A stretch of DNA of 35,961 bases from Acidithiobacillus ferrivorans (GCA_020723125.1 DYJM01000010.1:1-35961), one strand, 5' to 3'. Shown: positions 9,875 to 20,286, counted from the first letter of the stretch. Notes: generated from the sequence alone by a model not told the origin. Program-made: numbers and translations.

Positions 9875-10608
9875 AAAGACGCCTCCCTGTCCAGACAATG
9901 ACGAATAAATGGAATGGTCAGTTGGCGTTGCTGCTCCCAGCTGCGCGCATCCAGCATCTCCAGCAAGGACTCCAGCACGGCCATATCCCGCGATTGATGG
10001 CGCAGCACATACCGGGCAACGTCCCGGTCCATGCGCAAGCCGCGACGCCGGGCCATGGTCTGCAAAATATGCAGCCGCTGCAGATCATCGGGTAATTGCA
10101 GAGCCATTGGCATACAGGCGCTGAACCGGCTCGCCCAATCCGGCAGCGTCCAGTCCAGTTGCCGGGGTGCTTCCCGACCCGCCAGCAGCAAAGGCCGGGC
10201 GCGATGAAAACGTTCATTGTAAAGGTCATACAAAAATTTTTCTTGATCCACCTGACCGGCCCAGGCGTCCACATTATCCAGACAGAGCAAAGGGGCATCC
10301 ACCAGACTGGAAAAAGTTTCCGGCAGCGCCAGATCCACAAAGGACTGCATCATTTCGGCGCATTCAATATAAGGTATCCAACCTGCATCGCTTTGGGCAG
10401 CACCCTGTAATAAATGGCTTTTACCCACCCCTCCCGGGCCATGCAAATAAAGTCCAAACACGGGTGCTGGCCGTACCAGCAGACTCCGAACGGCATTCAA
10501 TGCGGCGGTGTTGGGTTCTGGACAAAAATCATCAAGCGTTGCGCCACTTCGCAACCCCAAAGGCAGGCGCATCTGACCATTGGCGAGCATCAGCAGCGCC
10601 TGAACCAC
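9871..10608 (-). CDS. hda: DnaA-related regulatory protein Hda (start uncertain: GTG 10608 or ATG 10590)
   Basis: DnaA-like AAA+ P-loop LYLHGPGGVGKSHLLQGA and LLCLDNVDAWAG; C-terminal ARYVLRHQSRDMAVLESLLEMLDARSWEQQRQLTIPFIRHCL. Confidence 0.8.
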   Translation of the reverse strand: MVQALLMLANGQMRLPLGLRSGATLDDFCPEPNTAALNAVRSLLVRPAPVFGLYLHGPGGVGKSHLLQGAAQSDAGWIPYIECAEMMQSFVDLALPETFSSLVDAPLLCLDNVDAWAGQVDQEKFLYDLYNERFHRARPLLLAGREAPRQLDWTLPDWASRFSACMPMALQLPDDLQRLHILQTMARRRGLRMDRDVARYVLRHQSRDMAVLESLLEMLDARSWEQQRQLTIPFIRHCLDREASL

Positions 10609-10846
10609 AAATATCGTAAGCCTTCAGAGCTTACCCAGGAAAAACTGTCATGGCTTGGCATGACCCCAGAAGCTAGGCAAGAGACCCTTGGCTGTCAAGC
10701 AGATTCTTATCCATTTCCCCACCCTCTGAAACCGCGCGAATAAGCTTCTTCACAGTCAGACGACCAGCAGGTCGTTTGCAGCCTCCTCTGCCACTGACTA
10801 CAATCACAGGGATTCATTCCCAACCGACCAGCAGGAGAGTAAAGCA

Positions 10847-11464
10847 ATGTCTGAATATAACGTACGTGAAGAATTGAAGCCCAGCGGTCTTGACGGCATT
10901 TCCGACGCCCAGATCAACGATCACTGGGGCTTGTACGTCGGCTATGTCAACCAGAGTAACGCCCTGCACAAAGAACTTGAGGAAATGCGTGCGGCCGGCA
11001 AAACCGCTTCCCTGACCTACGCTGACCGCCGCCGTCGTTTTGGTTTTGAATACAACGGCATGGTCCTGCACGAATACTACTTCGCCCAGTTGAAACCCGG
11101 CGTCAGCATGGATCAGGCTCCCGGTTTCAAGGCTGCTGTCACCGAACAGTTCGGCAGCGCCGAAGCCTGGCACGAAGACCTCATGGTTGCCGCCAAAAGC
11201 CGCAGCGTTGGTTGGGCCATTGCCTATTACGACGGCACTACCGGCCAGATCAACAACCATTTCGTCCAGTTGCACGAAGATGGCAATATCAGCGGCTTTG
11301 TCCCTCTGGTCATTGTGGACGTGTTTGAACATGCCTACATGGTCGACTGGAAAGCCCTGGGGCGTGGCGATTACCTGGCAGCACTCCACAAAAACATGAA
11401 CTGGAGTGTCATTGAAGCACGCTTCCAGGCAGCCAAAAGCGGACAGATTTTCAAGCGCTTCTGA
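10847..11464 (+). CDS. sodB: Fe/Mn-family superoxide dismutase, divergent N-terminal region
   Basis: MVLHEYYFAQLKPG, DVFEHAYMVDWKALGRGDYLAALHKNMNW; SD-like AGCAGGAGAG upstream. Confidence 0.85.
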   Translation: MSEYNVREELKPSGLDGISDAQINDHWGLYVGYVNQSNALHKELEEMRAAGKTASLTYADRRRRFGFEYNGMVLHEYYFAQLKPGVSMDQAPGFKAAVTEQFGSAEAWHEDLMVAAKSRSVGWAIAYYDGTTGQINNHFVQLHEDGNISGFVPLVIVDVFEHAYMVDWKALGRGDYLAALHKNMNWSVIEARFQAAKSGQIFKRF

Positions 11465-11514
11465 GCGGTTAGCGGGGTAACCCTGACGCCCAGTGACTTG
11501 CAGCGTCTGAATGA

Positions 11515-11541
11515 GAGAGCGGCCCGGCCGCTCTTTTTTTT
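11515..11541 (+). terminator. Rho-independent terminator after sodB
   Basis: AGAGCGGCC-C-GGCCGCTCT followed by a T-run. Confidence 0.85.
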
Positions 11542-11595
11542 GACAGCAGCCAGCCCCCCTCATAACATGACCCGAAATTGATGGAGGAACTTGCT

Positions 11596-12633
11596 GTGGA
11601 CAGCCTCAAACCGCTTAGCTATCGCAGTGCAGGAGTCAACATTGACGCAGGAAATGCGCTGGTTGACCGGATCAAGCCCCTCGCCCGCAGCACCCACCGC
11701 CCCGGAGTGCTGGGTGGTATTGGCGGCTTTGGTGGACTTTTTGAATTGCCCAGCGGTTATCGCGAACCGGTACTGGTATCCGGAACCGATGGCGTCGGCA
11801 CCAAATTGCTGCTGGCCCTGGAAGCCCAGCAGCATGATGGTATAGGCATTGATCTGGTAGCCATGTGTGTCAACGATATCCTGGTTTCCGGCGCTGAACC
11901 CCTCTGGTTTTTGGATTACTACGCCTGCGGACAACTGGATACTACTGTTGCCGAAGCCGTTATCGCCGGTATTGCCGAAGGCTGCCGTCAGGCGGGCTGC
12001 GCACTGCTGGGCGGCGAAACCGCCGAAATGCCCGGTATGTACCCCGGCGGTCATTATGACCTGGCGGGCTTCGCGGTCGGTATCGTCGAAAAAAGCGAAA
12101 TATTGAATAGTGATGCCTGTCAGGAAGGGGATGCGCTGATTGGCATCACCTCCTCAGGCGCCCACAGCAATGGCTACTCCCTCATCCGTGAAATTCTGGT
12201 TCGCAGTGGTGCCCATGCGCATATTCAGTTAAATGGCGAAGCCCTGGTCGAACTTCTGCTACGTCCCACCCGGATTTACGTACAGGCCGTCCAGAAGCTG
12301 CGCAAAGTTGTCAACGTCCACGCCCTCGCCCACATTACCGGCGGTGGCCTCACCGAAAACCTGCCCCGCTCCCTGCCCGCCCAGCTGAGCGCTCACATCA
12401 ATCCTCGAAACTGGCAAGTTCCGGCACTTTTCCAGTGGTTGCAGGAGCAGGGTCAGGTCAGCACCGAAGAAATGCGGCGGGTGTTCAACCTCGGCATTGG
12501 CATGGTCGCCATGGTCCCCTGGGAATCCCGGCAAAACGCCCTGGAATCCCTGCAGGCCAGCGGTGAAGAAGCTTACGTTATTGGCCAGCTCGCCCTCCGC
12601 CAGGCCGATGAAGGGGTCGTTTTTCTTGACTAA
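11596..12633 (+). CDS. purM: Phosphoribosylformylglycinamidine cyclo-ligase PurM
   Basis: [61 protein letters not shown] at 11583 is 8 nt before GTG 11596, so GTG is preferred over the track start at 11578. Confidence 0.93.
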   Translation: MDSLKPLSYRSAGVNIDAGNALVDRIKPLARSTHRPGVLGGIGGFGGLFELPSGYREPVLVSGTDGVGTKLLLALEAQQHDGIGIDLVAMCVNDILVSGAEPLWFLDYYACGQLDTTVAEAVIAGIAEGCRQAGCALLGGETAEMPGMYPGGHYDLAGFAVGIVEKSEILNSDACQEGDALIGITSSGAHSNGYSLIREILVRSGAHAHIQLNGEALVELLLRPTRIYVQAVQKLRKVVNVHALAHITGGGLTENLPRSLPAQLSAHINPRNWQVPALFQWLQEQGQVSTEEMRRVFNLGIGMVAMVPWESRQNALESLQASGEEAYVIGQLALRQADEGVVFLD

Positions 12634-13285
12634 GAAACTGGTGCTGCTGATTTCCGGTCGCGGCAGCAATTTACAAAGCATCCTGCGGGCCTGTCAGACC
12701 GGACAAATAGCCGATACGAAAATCGCCGCAGTCATCAGCAATCGGGCCGAAGCCCCCGGATTGATGGTGGCACAGGCAGCGGGTATCCCCACCGAAGTCA
12801 CAGACCATCGTGCCTTTCCCAGTCGCGCTGAATTTGATGCTGCGCTGCAGCAGCAGATTGACCGCTACGCTCCGGATCTGGTGGTACTTGCCGGTTTCAT
12901 GCGGCAACTGACAGATGCTTTTGTGGAACACTATCTGGGCCGGCTGGTCAACATTCACCCTTCCCTGCTGCCCGCCTTTCCCGGTCTGCACACCCATGCC
13001 CGCGCCATCGCTCAAGGTGTCTGCTGGCACGGTGCCAGTGTCCATTTTGTCATCCCGGAACTGGACGCCGGTCCGGTCATCATTCAGGCAGCCGTACCTG
13101 TCCATACGGATGACGATCCTGCCCGACTGGCGGCAAGAGTTCTTGCTGCCGAACACGAAATTTATCCCCGGGCATTGAACGCCGTTCTGAGCGGCTGGTG
13201 CAGCCTTAAGGAAGGCCGGGTGATTTGGTCAACACCTGTTCCTTCCTGCGCAGATACGGCCATCAATCCGGTTATTACAAGATAG
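12626..13285 (+). CDS. purN: Phosphoribosylglycinamide formyltransferase PurN
   Basis: [56 protein letters not shown] at 12626 is the likely start, overlapping the purM stop; the ORF track N-terminus (12497) is out-of-frame purM sequence. Confidence 0.9.
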   Translation: MTKKLVLLISGRGSNLQSILRACQTGQIADTKIAAVISNRAEAPGLMVAQAAGIPTEVTDHRAFPSRAEFDAALQQQIDRYAPDLVVLAGFMRQLTDAFVEHYLGRLVNIHPSLLPAFPGLHTHARAIAQGVCWHGASVHFVIPELDAGPVIIQAAVPVHTDDDPARLAARVLAAEHEIYPRALNAVLSGWCSLKEGRVIWSTPVPSCADTAINPVITR

Positions 13286-13304
13286 TCATCACCTAAAAAG
13301 CCCG

Positions 13305-13974
13305 TCACTGTCCATTCAGACATCGCACTGAACCGGAAACCTCCACAGACAGCGCCGATTCACCAGGCGCACTGGCCACGGGAGCACGCGCCGCCATCAT
13401 CAGCACCGGCCCGGGAGAACTGCGTAAGGTATTAATCTGTACGGAATTCAGCACGCTTTGCGCATAACCAAAATCCCTGCAAAAGTTGTTCGCACGCTGC
13501 TTAAAGCGCTGAATGGCCTGATGGGCTGCTGCCGATGCAGCGCTTTCACGGGCACCTTCGGTAGGAGCGGCCTGCATGGAAACCAGCTCCAGACGGGATT
13601 GTAAATCTCCCAGAAGCTGATCCAGCCGGGACGATTGTGGAGCGCTGACCTGCAGAGTCTGCTGTACGGTCCAGCCATCGGGCTTGCCATTCACATAATC
13701 ACGTTGCGTATGATAATTCATCGTCTGCGCCTGAACATGATCGGCTTGCTCGGTCTGCTGCAAGGCCCAACGCATTTTTGCGTTCACTTTTTGCGCCAGC
13801 TCTGCAGCATTTGCCCCGGTGGCACTGGCCTGCAACTGCGCAACCATGAGCGTATTGGGCACATGATAAGATTGCTGCACGCTGAGATTTATTTCCTGGG
13901 CAGCCGTACCCGCTGAAGCCGTCAGTGAAACAGGGAATAATCCCCACAGCAAAATTTTCATTGAATTTTTCATT
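13305..13974 (-). CDS. SIMPL-domain (DUF541) periplasmic protein (start approximate)
   Basis: Signal-peptide-like N-terminus MKNSMKILLWGLFPVSLTASAGTAAQ followed by INLSVQQSYHVPNTLMVAQLQASATGANAAELAQKVNAKM. Confidence 0.7.
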
Positions 13975-14030
13975 CGGCTTCTCGCTCCATTCAGTGGCTG
14001 ATGCATGCAGTCGTTTGGCAATGGTAACAA

Positions 14031-14633
14031 CTAACCACCCAGGCGAAAAATGTCGAGAATGCGATCGCGGCGCAGCAAATGCACAACAAACATCCCCACA
14101 TGTCCTATCCAGTAAGCCCACACCAGATTGGACAGGGCTTTATGCAGGGGAATCAGCGTTTGCAGCACCGCTCCGGGGGGCGTACCTCCCTGGGGCAAAA
14201 AGAAAAAAATCACCGTACCGGTAAGAGCCATCCAACTGACCAGAAGCAGACCGAGCCCATGGATCAGGGCAGCAAGTCCAGAAGCTGGACCGGGAGATTG
14301 AAGTTTTCCGCGCAAAAGTAAGCGAAAGTCATTAAAAACCGGTTGCCAGGGACCCAAGAACGGGAAAAGTTGCTGGCGGATTTGAGCTGAAGTCGCAATC
14401 CACAGCCACTGCCAGAGCAGGAAAAGTGCAGTAGTCAAACCCACCCAGGCATGAAAGCTGAACAGTAACTGGGTGAAACTGGCATAATCTGCATGTTGCC
14501 AATCGGGTGTCATCCACAAGGAAGAAAACAGTTGAATGGTTACACCGACAGCAATGCCGGCATGAAGCCAGCGCGCCTCCGGTGGCCACAGATTTTCCCT
14601 ACCAGCGTCAGAGTCAGAGCTATTTCTTATCAA
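14031..14633 (-). CDS. Cytochrome b561/b6-type membrane protein
   Basis: Four TM-like segments with His: RWLHAGIAVGV, FSFHAWVGLTT, ALIHGLGLLL, PLHKALSNLVWAYWIGHVGM. Confidence 0.75.
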   Translation of the reverse strand: MIRNSSDSDAGRENLWPPEARWLHAGIAVGVTIQLFSSLWMTPDWQHADYASFTQLLFSFHAWVGLTTALFLLWQWLWIATSAQIRQQLFPFLGPWQPVFNDFRLLLRGKLQSPGPASGLAALIHGLGLLLVSWMALTGTVIFFFLPQGGTPPGAVLQTLIPLHKALSNLVWAYWIGHVGMFVVHLLRRDRILDIFRLGG

Positions 14634-14770
14634 AGAGATAACTCCTTAATTTGCCATGCGTCAGACATGAAAACATAACCCACATCCATTTTAAGAACCT
14701 TCGCCATTGCGCCGGCAATCATACCAGAGTGCCTCCAATAAAAGGCAATAGCTTGTCCACAGCCATTTCC

Positions 14771-14803
14771 TTGACTATCTTTTATTCAGAGTGTTTACTC
14801 TGA
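14771..14803 (+). promoter_or_regulatory. Candidate ppsA promoter with palindromic operator
   Basis: TTGACT (14771-14776), 17-nt spacer, TTTACT (14794-14799); palindrome TCAGAGT-GTTT-ACTCTGA (14786-14803) overlaps the -10. Confidence 0.45.
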
Positions 14804-14822
14804 TTTATCTGGAGAAAATCCT

Positions 14823-17228
14823 ATGACTGCGAAGTACATACGTTTTTTTAATGAGATTCGCATAGAAGATGTGCCCTTGGTCGGTGGTAAAAATGCTTCT
14901 TTGGGAGAGATGTATCGCCAACTCACGCCGCAGGGAGTAAAAGTACCCAATGGCTTTGCCATTACCGGCGACGCCTATCACCATCTGCTGGATCAGGCCG
15001 GTGCCTGGCCCAAACTGCATGAAGCACTGGACGGCCTCAACCCCGATAATGTCCACGATCTGGCCATGCGGGGTGCCAAGGCCCGGGAAATTGTCTACAG
15101 CGCGCCCCTTCCCGAAGATTTGCAAACCGAAATTTTGGCCGCTTATGCCCAATTACGTCAGGAATACGGAGACACCCTGTCTTTGGCCGTTCGTTCATCT
15201 GCCACTGCAGAAGACCTGCCTACGGCCAGTTTCGCTGGTCAGCAGGATACTTATCTGAACATTTCCGGTGAGGCCGCTTTGCTGGATGCCTGTCGGCGCT
15301 GCTTTGCCAGCCTGTTTACCGATCGGGCCATTCATTATCGCGTTGATCAGGGCTTTGATCATTTCAAGGTGGCCCTATCGATTGTCGTCATGAAAATGGT
15401 GCGCTCCGATCTCGCCACCAGCGGCGTCATGTTTTCGCTGGACACTGAAACCGGTTTTAGAGATGCCGTCTTTATTACGGCATCCTGGGGGCTGGGTGAA
15501 AATGTCGTCCAGGGAACCGTCAATCCCGATGAATATTATGTCTTCAAGCCCGCCTTCCAGAAGGGGAAAAAGGCAGTTTTGCGCAGGGTCCTGGGCAGCA
15601 AAAAAATCAAGATGATATACACCGAAGGAGACACCCACCACGGGACCCGCAATGTACCGACACATCGCGATGAACAGGAACGCTTTTGTTTGAAGGATGA
15701 GGATATATTCATCCTCGCCGATTACGCCATCAAAATTGAAAATCACTACAGCCAGAAAATGGGCGAAGGCCGACCCATGGACATGGAGTGGGCAAAAGAC
15801 GGACTGGATGGTGCCATTTACATGGTGCAGGCCCGACCGGAGACCGTTGCCTCGCAAAAGAAGGGACAAATTCTGGAGGAGTATATTCTGGGTGAACGCG
15901 GAAAACGTCTTGGCAGCGGCCGGGCCGTGGGCAGTAAAATTGCTGCCGGACCCGTCCGGATTATTCGTAGTCTTGAACATCTCGCCGAGTTTCGCCCCGG
16001 TGAAATACTGGTAGCAGACACCACCACCCCAGATTGGGAGCCGGTCATGAAAAATGCAGTGGCGGTCATCACCAATCGCGGTGGACGTACCTGCCACGCT
16101 GCCATCATTGCCCGTGAACTGGGGATACCGGCGGTGGTCGGCGCAGAAACAGCCACCGAAATACTGCATGACGGCGAACCGGTCACGGTTTCCTGTGCGG
16201 AAGGGGACATGGGCTATATTTATGCAGGTCAATTGCCGTTTACCGTTCAGCATACCGATCTGGCCGCACTCCCCCGACCCAAAACCAAAATCATGATCAA
16301 TCTGGGCAACCCGGAAATTGCTTTCCAGACGGCCAATCTCCCCAGCGATGGGATTGGTCTGGCGCGGATGGAATTCATCATCAGCAATACCATCAAGGCG
16401 CACCCCATGGCTTTGCTCTATCCGGAAAAGGTCAAAGACCCGCAGGAGCGTCTGGCCCTGGCAAAGCTCACCCAAGGCTACACACGGCCCCAGGATTTTT
16501 TTGTGGAACGGCTATCAGAGGGCGTCGGCACCCTGGCTGCCGCCTTTTATCCCAAACCGGTAGTGGTACGTATGTCTGATTTCAAAAGCAACGAGTATGC
16601 CTCATTGCTTGGGGGTCGCGGCTTCGAACCCGAGGAAGACAACCCCATGCTGGGCTTTCGCGGCGCTTCCCGCTATGCACATCCAGCGTACAAAGAAGGT
16701 TTTCATCTGGAATGCCTGGCCATGAAAAGAGTGCGCGAAACCATGGGCCTGGATAATGTCATTTTGATGCTGCCTTTTGTACGCCGCGTGCAGGAAGCCG
16801 ACGACGTTCTTGCGCAAATGACAGAATTTGGCCTGAAGCGCGGCGAAAATGGCCTGAAAATTTATGCCATGTGCGAAGTCCCCAACAACGTGCTTTTGAT
16901 TGATGCGTTTGCCCAGCGCTTTGACGGATTTTCCATTGGCAGTAATGATCTCACCCAACTCACGCTCGGAGTGGATCGGGATTCGGAAATTGTCGCCTTT
17001 GACTACGACGAGCGCGACGAAGGCGTGAAAACCATGATCCGCCTCGCTGTGGATGGCTGTAAACGGCATGGCATCCACTCTGGAATTTGTGGTCAGGCGC
17101 CTTCAGACTATCCGGAAATGGCTGAGTTTCTGGTCGATATTGGCATTGAATCCATGAGCCTCAACCCCGATTCCGTACTGAAAACCACCCTGCATGTTCT
17201 GGAACTGGAAAAGCGAGAAGCCCCTTGA
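14823..17228 (+). CDS. ppsA: Phosphoenolpyruvate synthase
   Basis: VGGKNASLGEM, GGRTCHAAIIARELGIPAVVGA, IGSNDLTQLTLGVDRDSE, SGICGQAPSDYPEMAEFLVDIGIESMSLNPDS. Confidence 0.96.
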   Translation: MTAKYIRFFNEIRIEDVPLVGGKNASLGEMYRQLTPQGVKVPNGFAITGDAYHHLLDQAGAWPKLHEALDGLNPDNVHDLAMRGAKAREIVYSAPLPEDLQTEILAAYAQLRQEYGDTLSLAVRSSATAEDLPTASFAGQQDTYLNISGEAALLDACRRCFASLFTDRAIHYRVDQGFDHFKVALSIVVMKMVRSDLATSGVMFSLDTETGFRDAVFITASWGLGENVVQGTVNPDEYYVFKPAFQKGKKAVLRRVLGSKKIKMIYTEGDTHHGTRNVPTHRDEQERFCLKDEDIFILADYAIKIENHYSQKMGEGRPMDMEWAKDGLDGAIYMVQARPETVASQKKGQILEEYILGERGKRLGSGRAVGSKIAAGPVRIIRSLEHLAEFRPGEILVADTTTPDWEPVMKNAVAVITNRGGRTCHAAIIARELGIPAVVGAETATEILHDGEPVTVSCAEGDMGYIYAGQLPFTVQHTDLAALPRPKTKIMINLGNPEIAFQTANLPSDGIGLARMEFIISNTIKAHPMALLYPEKVKDPQERLALAKLTQGYTRPQDFFVERLSEGVGTLAAAFYPKPVVVRMSDFKSNEYASLLGGRGFEPEEDNPMLGFRGASRYAHPAYKEGFHLECLAMKRVRETMGLDNVILMLPFVRRVQEADDVLAQMTEFGLKRGENGLKIYAMCEVPNNVLLIDAFAQRFDGFSIGSNDLTQLTLGVDRDSEIVAFDYDERDEGVKTMIRLAVDGCKRHGIHSGICGQAPSDYPEMAEFLVDIGIESMSLNPDSVLKTTLHVLELEKREAP

Positions 17229-18748
17229 ATATTCAACCCGTGCTCTTGGTCATTTTTGATGGTTTCGGCCTGAACCCCAATCGGGCCTACAACGGCTGGG
17301 CACAGGCCCACACGCCGCATCTGGATCATTATTTTGCCAGTCACCCCCATACCGCCCTGCAGGCATCCGGGCGGGCTGTGGGCCTGCCCGACGGACAATT
17401 TGGAAATTCAGAGGTCGGTCATTTGACTTTGGGTTCGGGGCGCATTCTGCTTCAGGACATGGTCCGCATATCGGACAGTCTGGCGGATGGCAGTTTTTCC
17501 AGGATTCAGAATTGGCAAAAAATCTTGCAAAATACCCGGCGCCTGCATCTGGTCGGGATGGTCTCCGATGGTGGCGTGCATTCTCATATCGACCATTTGC
17601 TGGAGATTCTCCCTCTGCTGGTACAGGCGGGTGTAGAACCGATTATCCACATGATTACGGATGGGCGGGACACCGCCCCGCAATGTGCAGATGTTTTCGT
17701 CCAGATTCTGGAAAAGCGCCTGCAGGAACTGGGCAGCGGCAAAATTGCCAGCGTCTGTGGCCGCTATACCGCCATGGATCGTGCCAGTCATTGGGATCGC
17801 ACCAAAAAAGCCTGGGCCGTCTTGCTGAAAGGTGAGGGACTTCAGTCAGCAACCGCCCTGTCGGCTGTTCAGGAAGCCTGGCGACGCGGCGAAGGAGATG
17901 AATTTGTTCAACCCACCGTCATCGGCAAGCCCCAGGAAAACCGGATTGCCGCCGATGAACCCGTATTCTTTTTCAACTTTCGCTCTGACCGCATGCGGCA
18001 ACTGAGCGCCGCCGTGGCCATGCCCGAATTTGAACATTTTGATCGCGGTTCAGAAAAGGCCAGAACCGCCCTTTGCATGACTTCCTACAATGACGACTAC
18101 CCCTTTCCGGTCCTGTTCCCGCCGGAAATCCCGACAAAAGTTTTGGCGGAAGTCATCAGTGACGCCGGCCTGCAACAATTCCACTGCGCAGAAACGGAAA
18201 AATATGCGCATGTCACCTATTTTTTTAACGGTGGCCGCGAAGAACCCTTTGCGGGGGAGGATCGCGAGATCATTCCATCGCCACAGGTAGCCACCTATGA
18301 TCTCCAGCCCGAAATGAGTGCGGCAAAAGTCGCAGATCGTATCATTGCAGCACTGGAAAGCGACCAATATCACTTTGTTATTGTCAATTTTGCCAATGGT
18401 GACATGGTCGGTCATACCGCCAAAATCCCGGCCATTCTTCGTGCGGTAGAAACGCTTGATCTCCAATTTCATCGGATTACCCAGGTAGCCCTTCAGCACG
18501 GTTTCAAAATCATCCTCACGGCTGATCACGGCAATTGCGATGAAATGGTGGATCCAGTGACCGGTGAGCCTCATACCCAGCACACGGTCTATCCCGTCCC
18601 CATGCTCCTGATTGGCCACGAAGGTGTAAAGTTGGGAATTGGCCGGGGCACCGCCGATATTGCGCCAACGATTCTTGATCTCATGGGACTTTCCCAGCCG
18701 TCCGAAATGACGGGGAAAAGCCTGATTCTCCGGGACAAGCTGCGTTGA
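17225..18748 (+). CDS. gpmI: 2,3-bisphosphoglycerate-independent phosphoglycerate mutase
   Basis: VLLVIFDGFGLNP, GNSEVGHLTLGSGRI (catalytic Ser), ITDGRDTAPQ, TADHGNCDEM. TTG start overlaps the ppsA stop (TTGA). Confidence 0.95.
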   Translation: MNIQPVLLVIFDGFGLNPNRAYNGWAQAHTPHLDHYFASHPHTALQASGRAVGLPDGQFGNSEVGHLTLGSGRILLQDMVRISDSLADGSFSRIQNWQKILQNTRRLHLVGMVSDGGVHSHIDHLLEILPLLVQAGVEPIIHMITDGRDTAPQCADVFVQILEKRLQELGSGKIASVCGRYTAMDRASHWDRTKKAWAVLLKGEGLQSATALSAVQEAWRRGEGDEFVQPTVIGKPQENRIAADEPVFFFNFRSDRMRQLSAAVAMPEFEHFDRGSEKARTALCMTSYNDDYPFPVLFPPEIPTKVLAEVISDAGLQQFHCAETEKYAHVTYFFNGGREEPFAGEDREIIPSPQVATYDLQPEMSAAKVADRIIAALESDQYHFVIVNFANGDMVGHTAKIPAILRAVETLDLQFHRITQVALQHGFKIILTADHGNCDEMVDPVTGEPHTQHTVYPVPMLLIGHEGVKLGIGRGTADIAPTILDLMGLSQPSEMTGKSLILRDKLR

Positions 18749-20286
18749 ATCCAGATCCAAGCGCCGACATTCACGCAAGTACTGCCAATGCCGCTGGATT
18801 AAAAAACTCTACTGCGTCACCTGTGGATTCTTCGCACCTTATTCATCCCGATCATGCCGCAATGACCGCCATACTCGACAACAGCCCGATGTTGCCGATC
18901 CACTATCGGATTTGGGCCTTGTCCACAGGGGGCACTTTATTGAGTGGAGTTTCCATGTTTTTGCTGGGCGTCACCCTGCCACTGGTAATTCCCCGCTTTC
19001 ACATGCCTGCCAGCAGTGTCGGTATGGTAGCCGCCATGCTCATGGGGGGAACCGTCATCGGTGCCCTGTTGGGCGGACATATTGCCGATCGTTGGGGGCG
19101 CAAACCGGTCATGATCAGCGATATGATTTTGTTGATCATTGCCGCCACATTAGCGGCACTTGCGCCCAATGCCACCATTCTGACCCAGGCGGAACTGTTG
19201 CTGGGTATCGGTGTCGGCATGGACTTTCCGGTCGCCAGCAGCTATCTGGCAGAATTCATGCCTCAGGGACGCCGGGGCAGAATGATGGCTGCTTCCATCG
19301 CTATTCAGTCCGTCGGCATGTTGGCGGGCGTCGCCTTGGCCATTCTCCTGCTGCAAAATGCCCGGCCGGGCGAAGATACCTGGCGTTGGTTACTGGCCGC
19401 AGAAATTCTGGTGGTGCTTCCCTATCTGATCGGCCGCCTGAGCCTGCCGGAAAGCGTACGCTGGTGCATGGGACATGGCCGCAATGCCCAGGCCGCCAAA
19501 ATTCTCACCCGCTTTGTACCCAACCAGAAAAAACAATTGCTGCAGATTGCCCAACGCCTGGGTAGAAAACATCATCATGTTGCCAAAATTCTGCCAGGTC
19601 ATCGCCTGGGTATCGCCACGTTATTTGCGCCGGAATATCGTCGGCGGACCCTGCTGGTGACTCTTCCCTGGTTTTTTATGGATGTTGCCACCTATGGAAT
19701 AGGTTTATTTACCACGATTCTGCTCGGCAGTATGCGCAGCGATCTGCCCGCATTTAGCTCTACCTTGGGACGGGATCTCAGCAACGCATTGGATAGTGGC
19801 AAGGTGGACCTGTTCCTGCTACTGGGTTCGCTGTTGTCGCTCTGGGCAGTTCCCAAACTGGGACGTATTCATATGCAACTCATTGGGTTTTTCGGCATGA
19901 TCCTGGGAATGACGCTTCTGCTGATTGCTGCACATCAGCATGCAGAAAATGTCATTCAAAAATATTTCATGATCCTCGGCGGCTTTATGCTTTTCAATTT
20001 ATTCATGACCATGGGTCCCAATGCCACCACCTTCATTTTACCAACCGAAATGTATCCTACCCAGGTACGCGCCTTTGGTGCCGGTTTTGCCGCAGCAATT
20101 GCCAAAATAGGCGCCACCATCAGTGTGTTTTTATTGCCACTCATTCAGGCAAACTGGGGCCTTTCAGCCGTATTGCTGCTCATGATTCTGGTAAGCCTGC
20201 TCGGCCTGGGAATGACCTGGACCTTCCGGGTCCATGGCCATGGCAAAACCCTCGAAGAACATCATGGCCCGGAAGTACCACAATAG
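18745..20286 (+). CDS. MFS transporter (TTG 18745 or internal ATG near 18862 as start)
   Basis: GGHIADRWGRKPVM, LLGIGVGMDFPVASSYLAEFMPQGRRGR; paralogous in motif order to the MFS gene at the window start. Confidence 0.8.
   Translation: MNPDPSADIHASTANAAGLKNSTASPVDSSHLIHPDHAAMTAILDNSPMLPIHYRIWALSTGGTLLSGVSMFLLGVTLPLVIPRFHMPASSVGMVAAMLMGGTVIGALLGGHIADRWGRKPVMISDMILLIIAATLAALAPNATILTQAELLLGIGVGMDFPVASSYLAEFMPQGRRGRMMAASIAIQSVGMLAGVALAILLLQNARPGEDTWRWLLAAEILVVLPYLIGRLSLPESVRWCMGHGRNAQAAKILTRFVPNQKKQLLQIAQRLGRKHHHVAKILPGHRLGIATLFAPEYRRRTLLVTLPWFFMDVATYGIGLFTTILLGSMRSDLPAFSSTLGRDLSNALDSGKVDLFLLLGSLLSLWAVPKLGRIHMQLIGFFGMILGMTLLLIAAHQHAENVIQKYFMILGGFMLFNLFMTMGPNATTFILPTEMYPTQVRAFGAGFAAAIAKIGATISVFLLPLIQANWGLSAVLLLMILVSLLGLGMTWTFRVHGHGKTLEEHHGPEVPQ

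Noticed and set aside
10814-11563. 249-aa minus-strand ORF covering sodB
   Set aside because: Antisense shadow of sodB; also runs through the sodB terminator hairpin.
13280-13300. Sequence TCATCACCTAAAAAGCCCG resembling the flank/terminal repeat of the palindrome element
   Set aside because: Similarity is limited to about a dozen bases and no matching second arm or interior is present.
15375-16475. 366-aa minus-strand ORF antisense to ppsA
   Set aside because: ppsA is unambiguous on the plus strand; the antisense product has no domain-like features.
18050-18778. 242-aa minus-strand ORF antisense to gpmI
   Set aside because: gpmI motifs are decisive on the plus strand.
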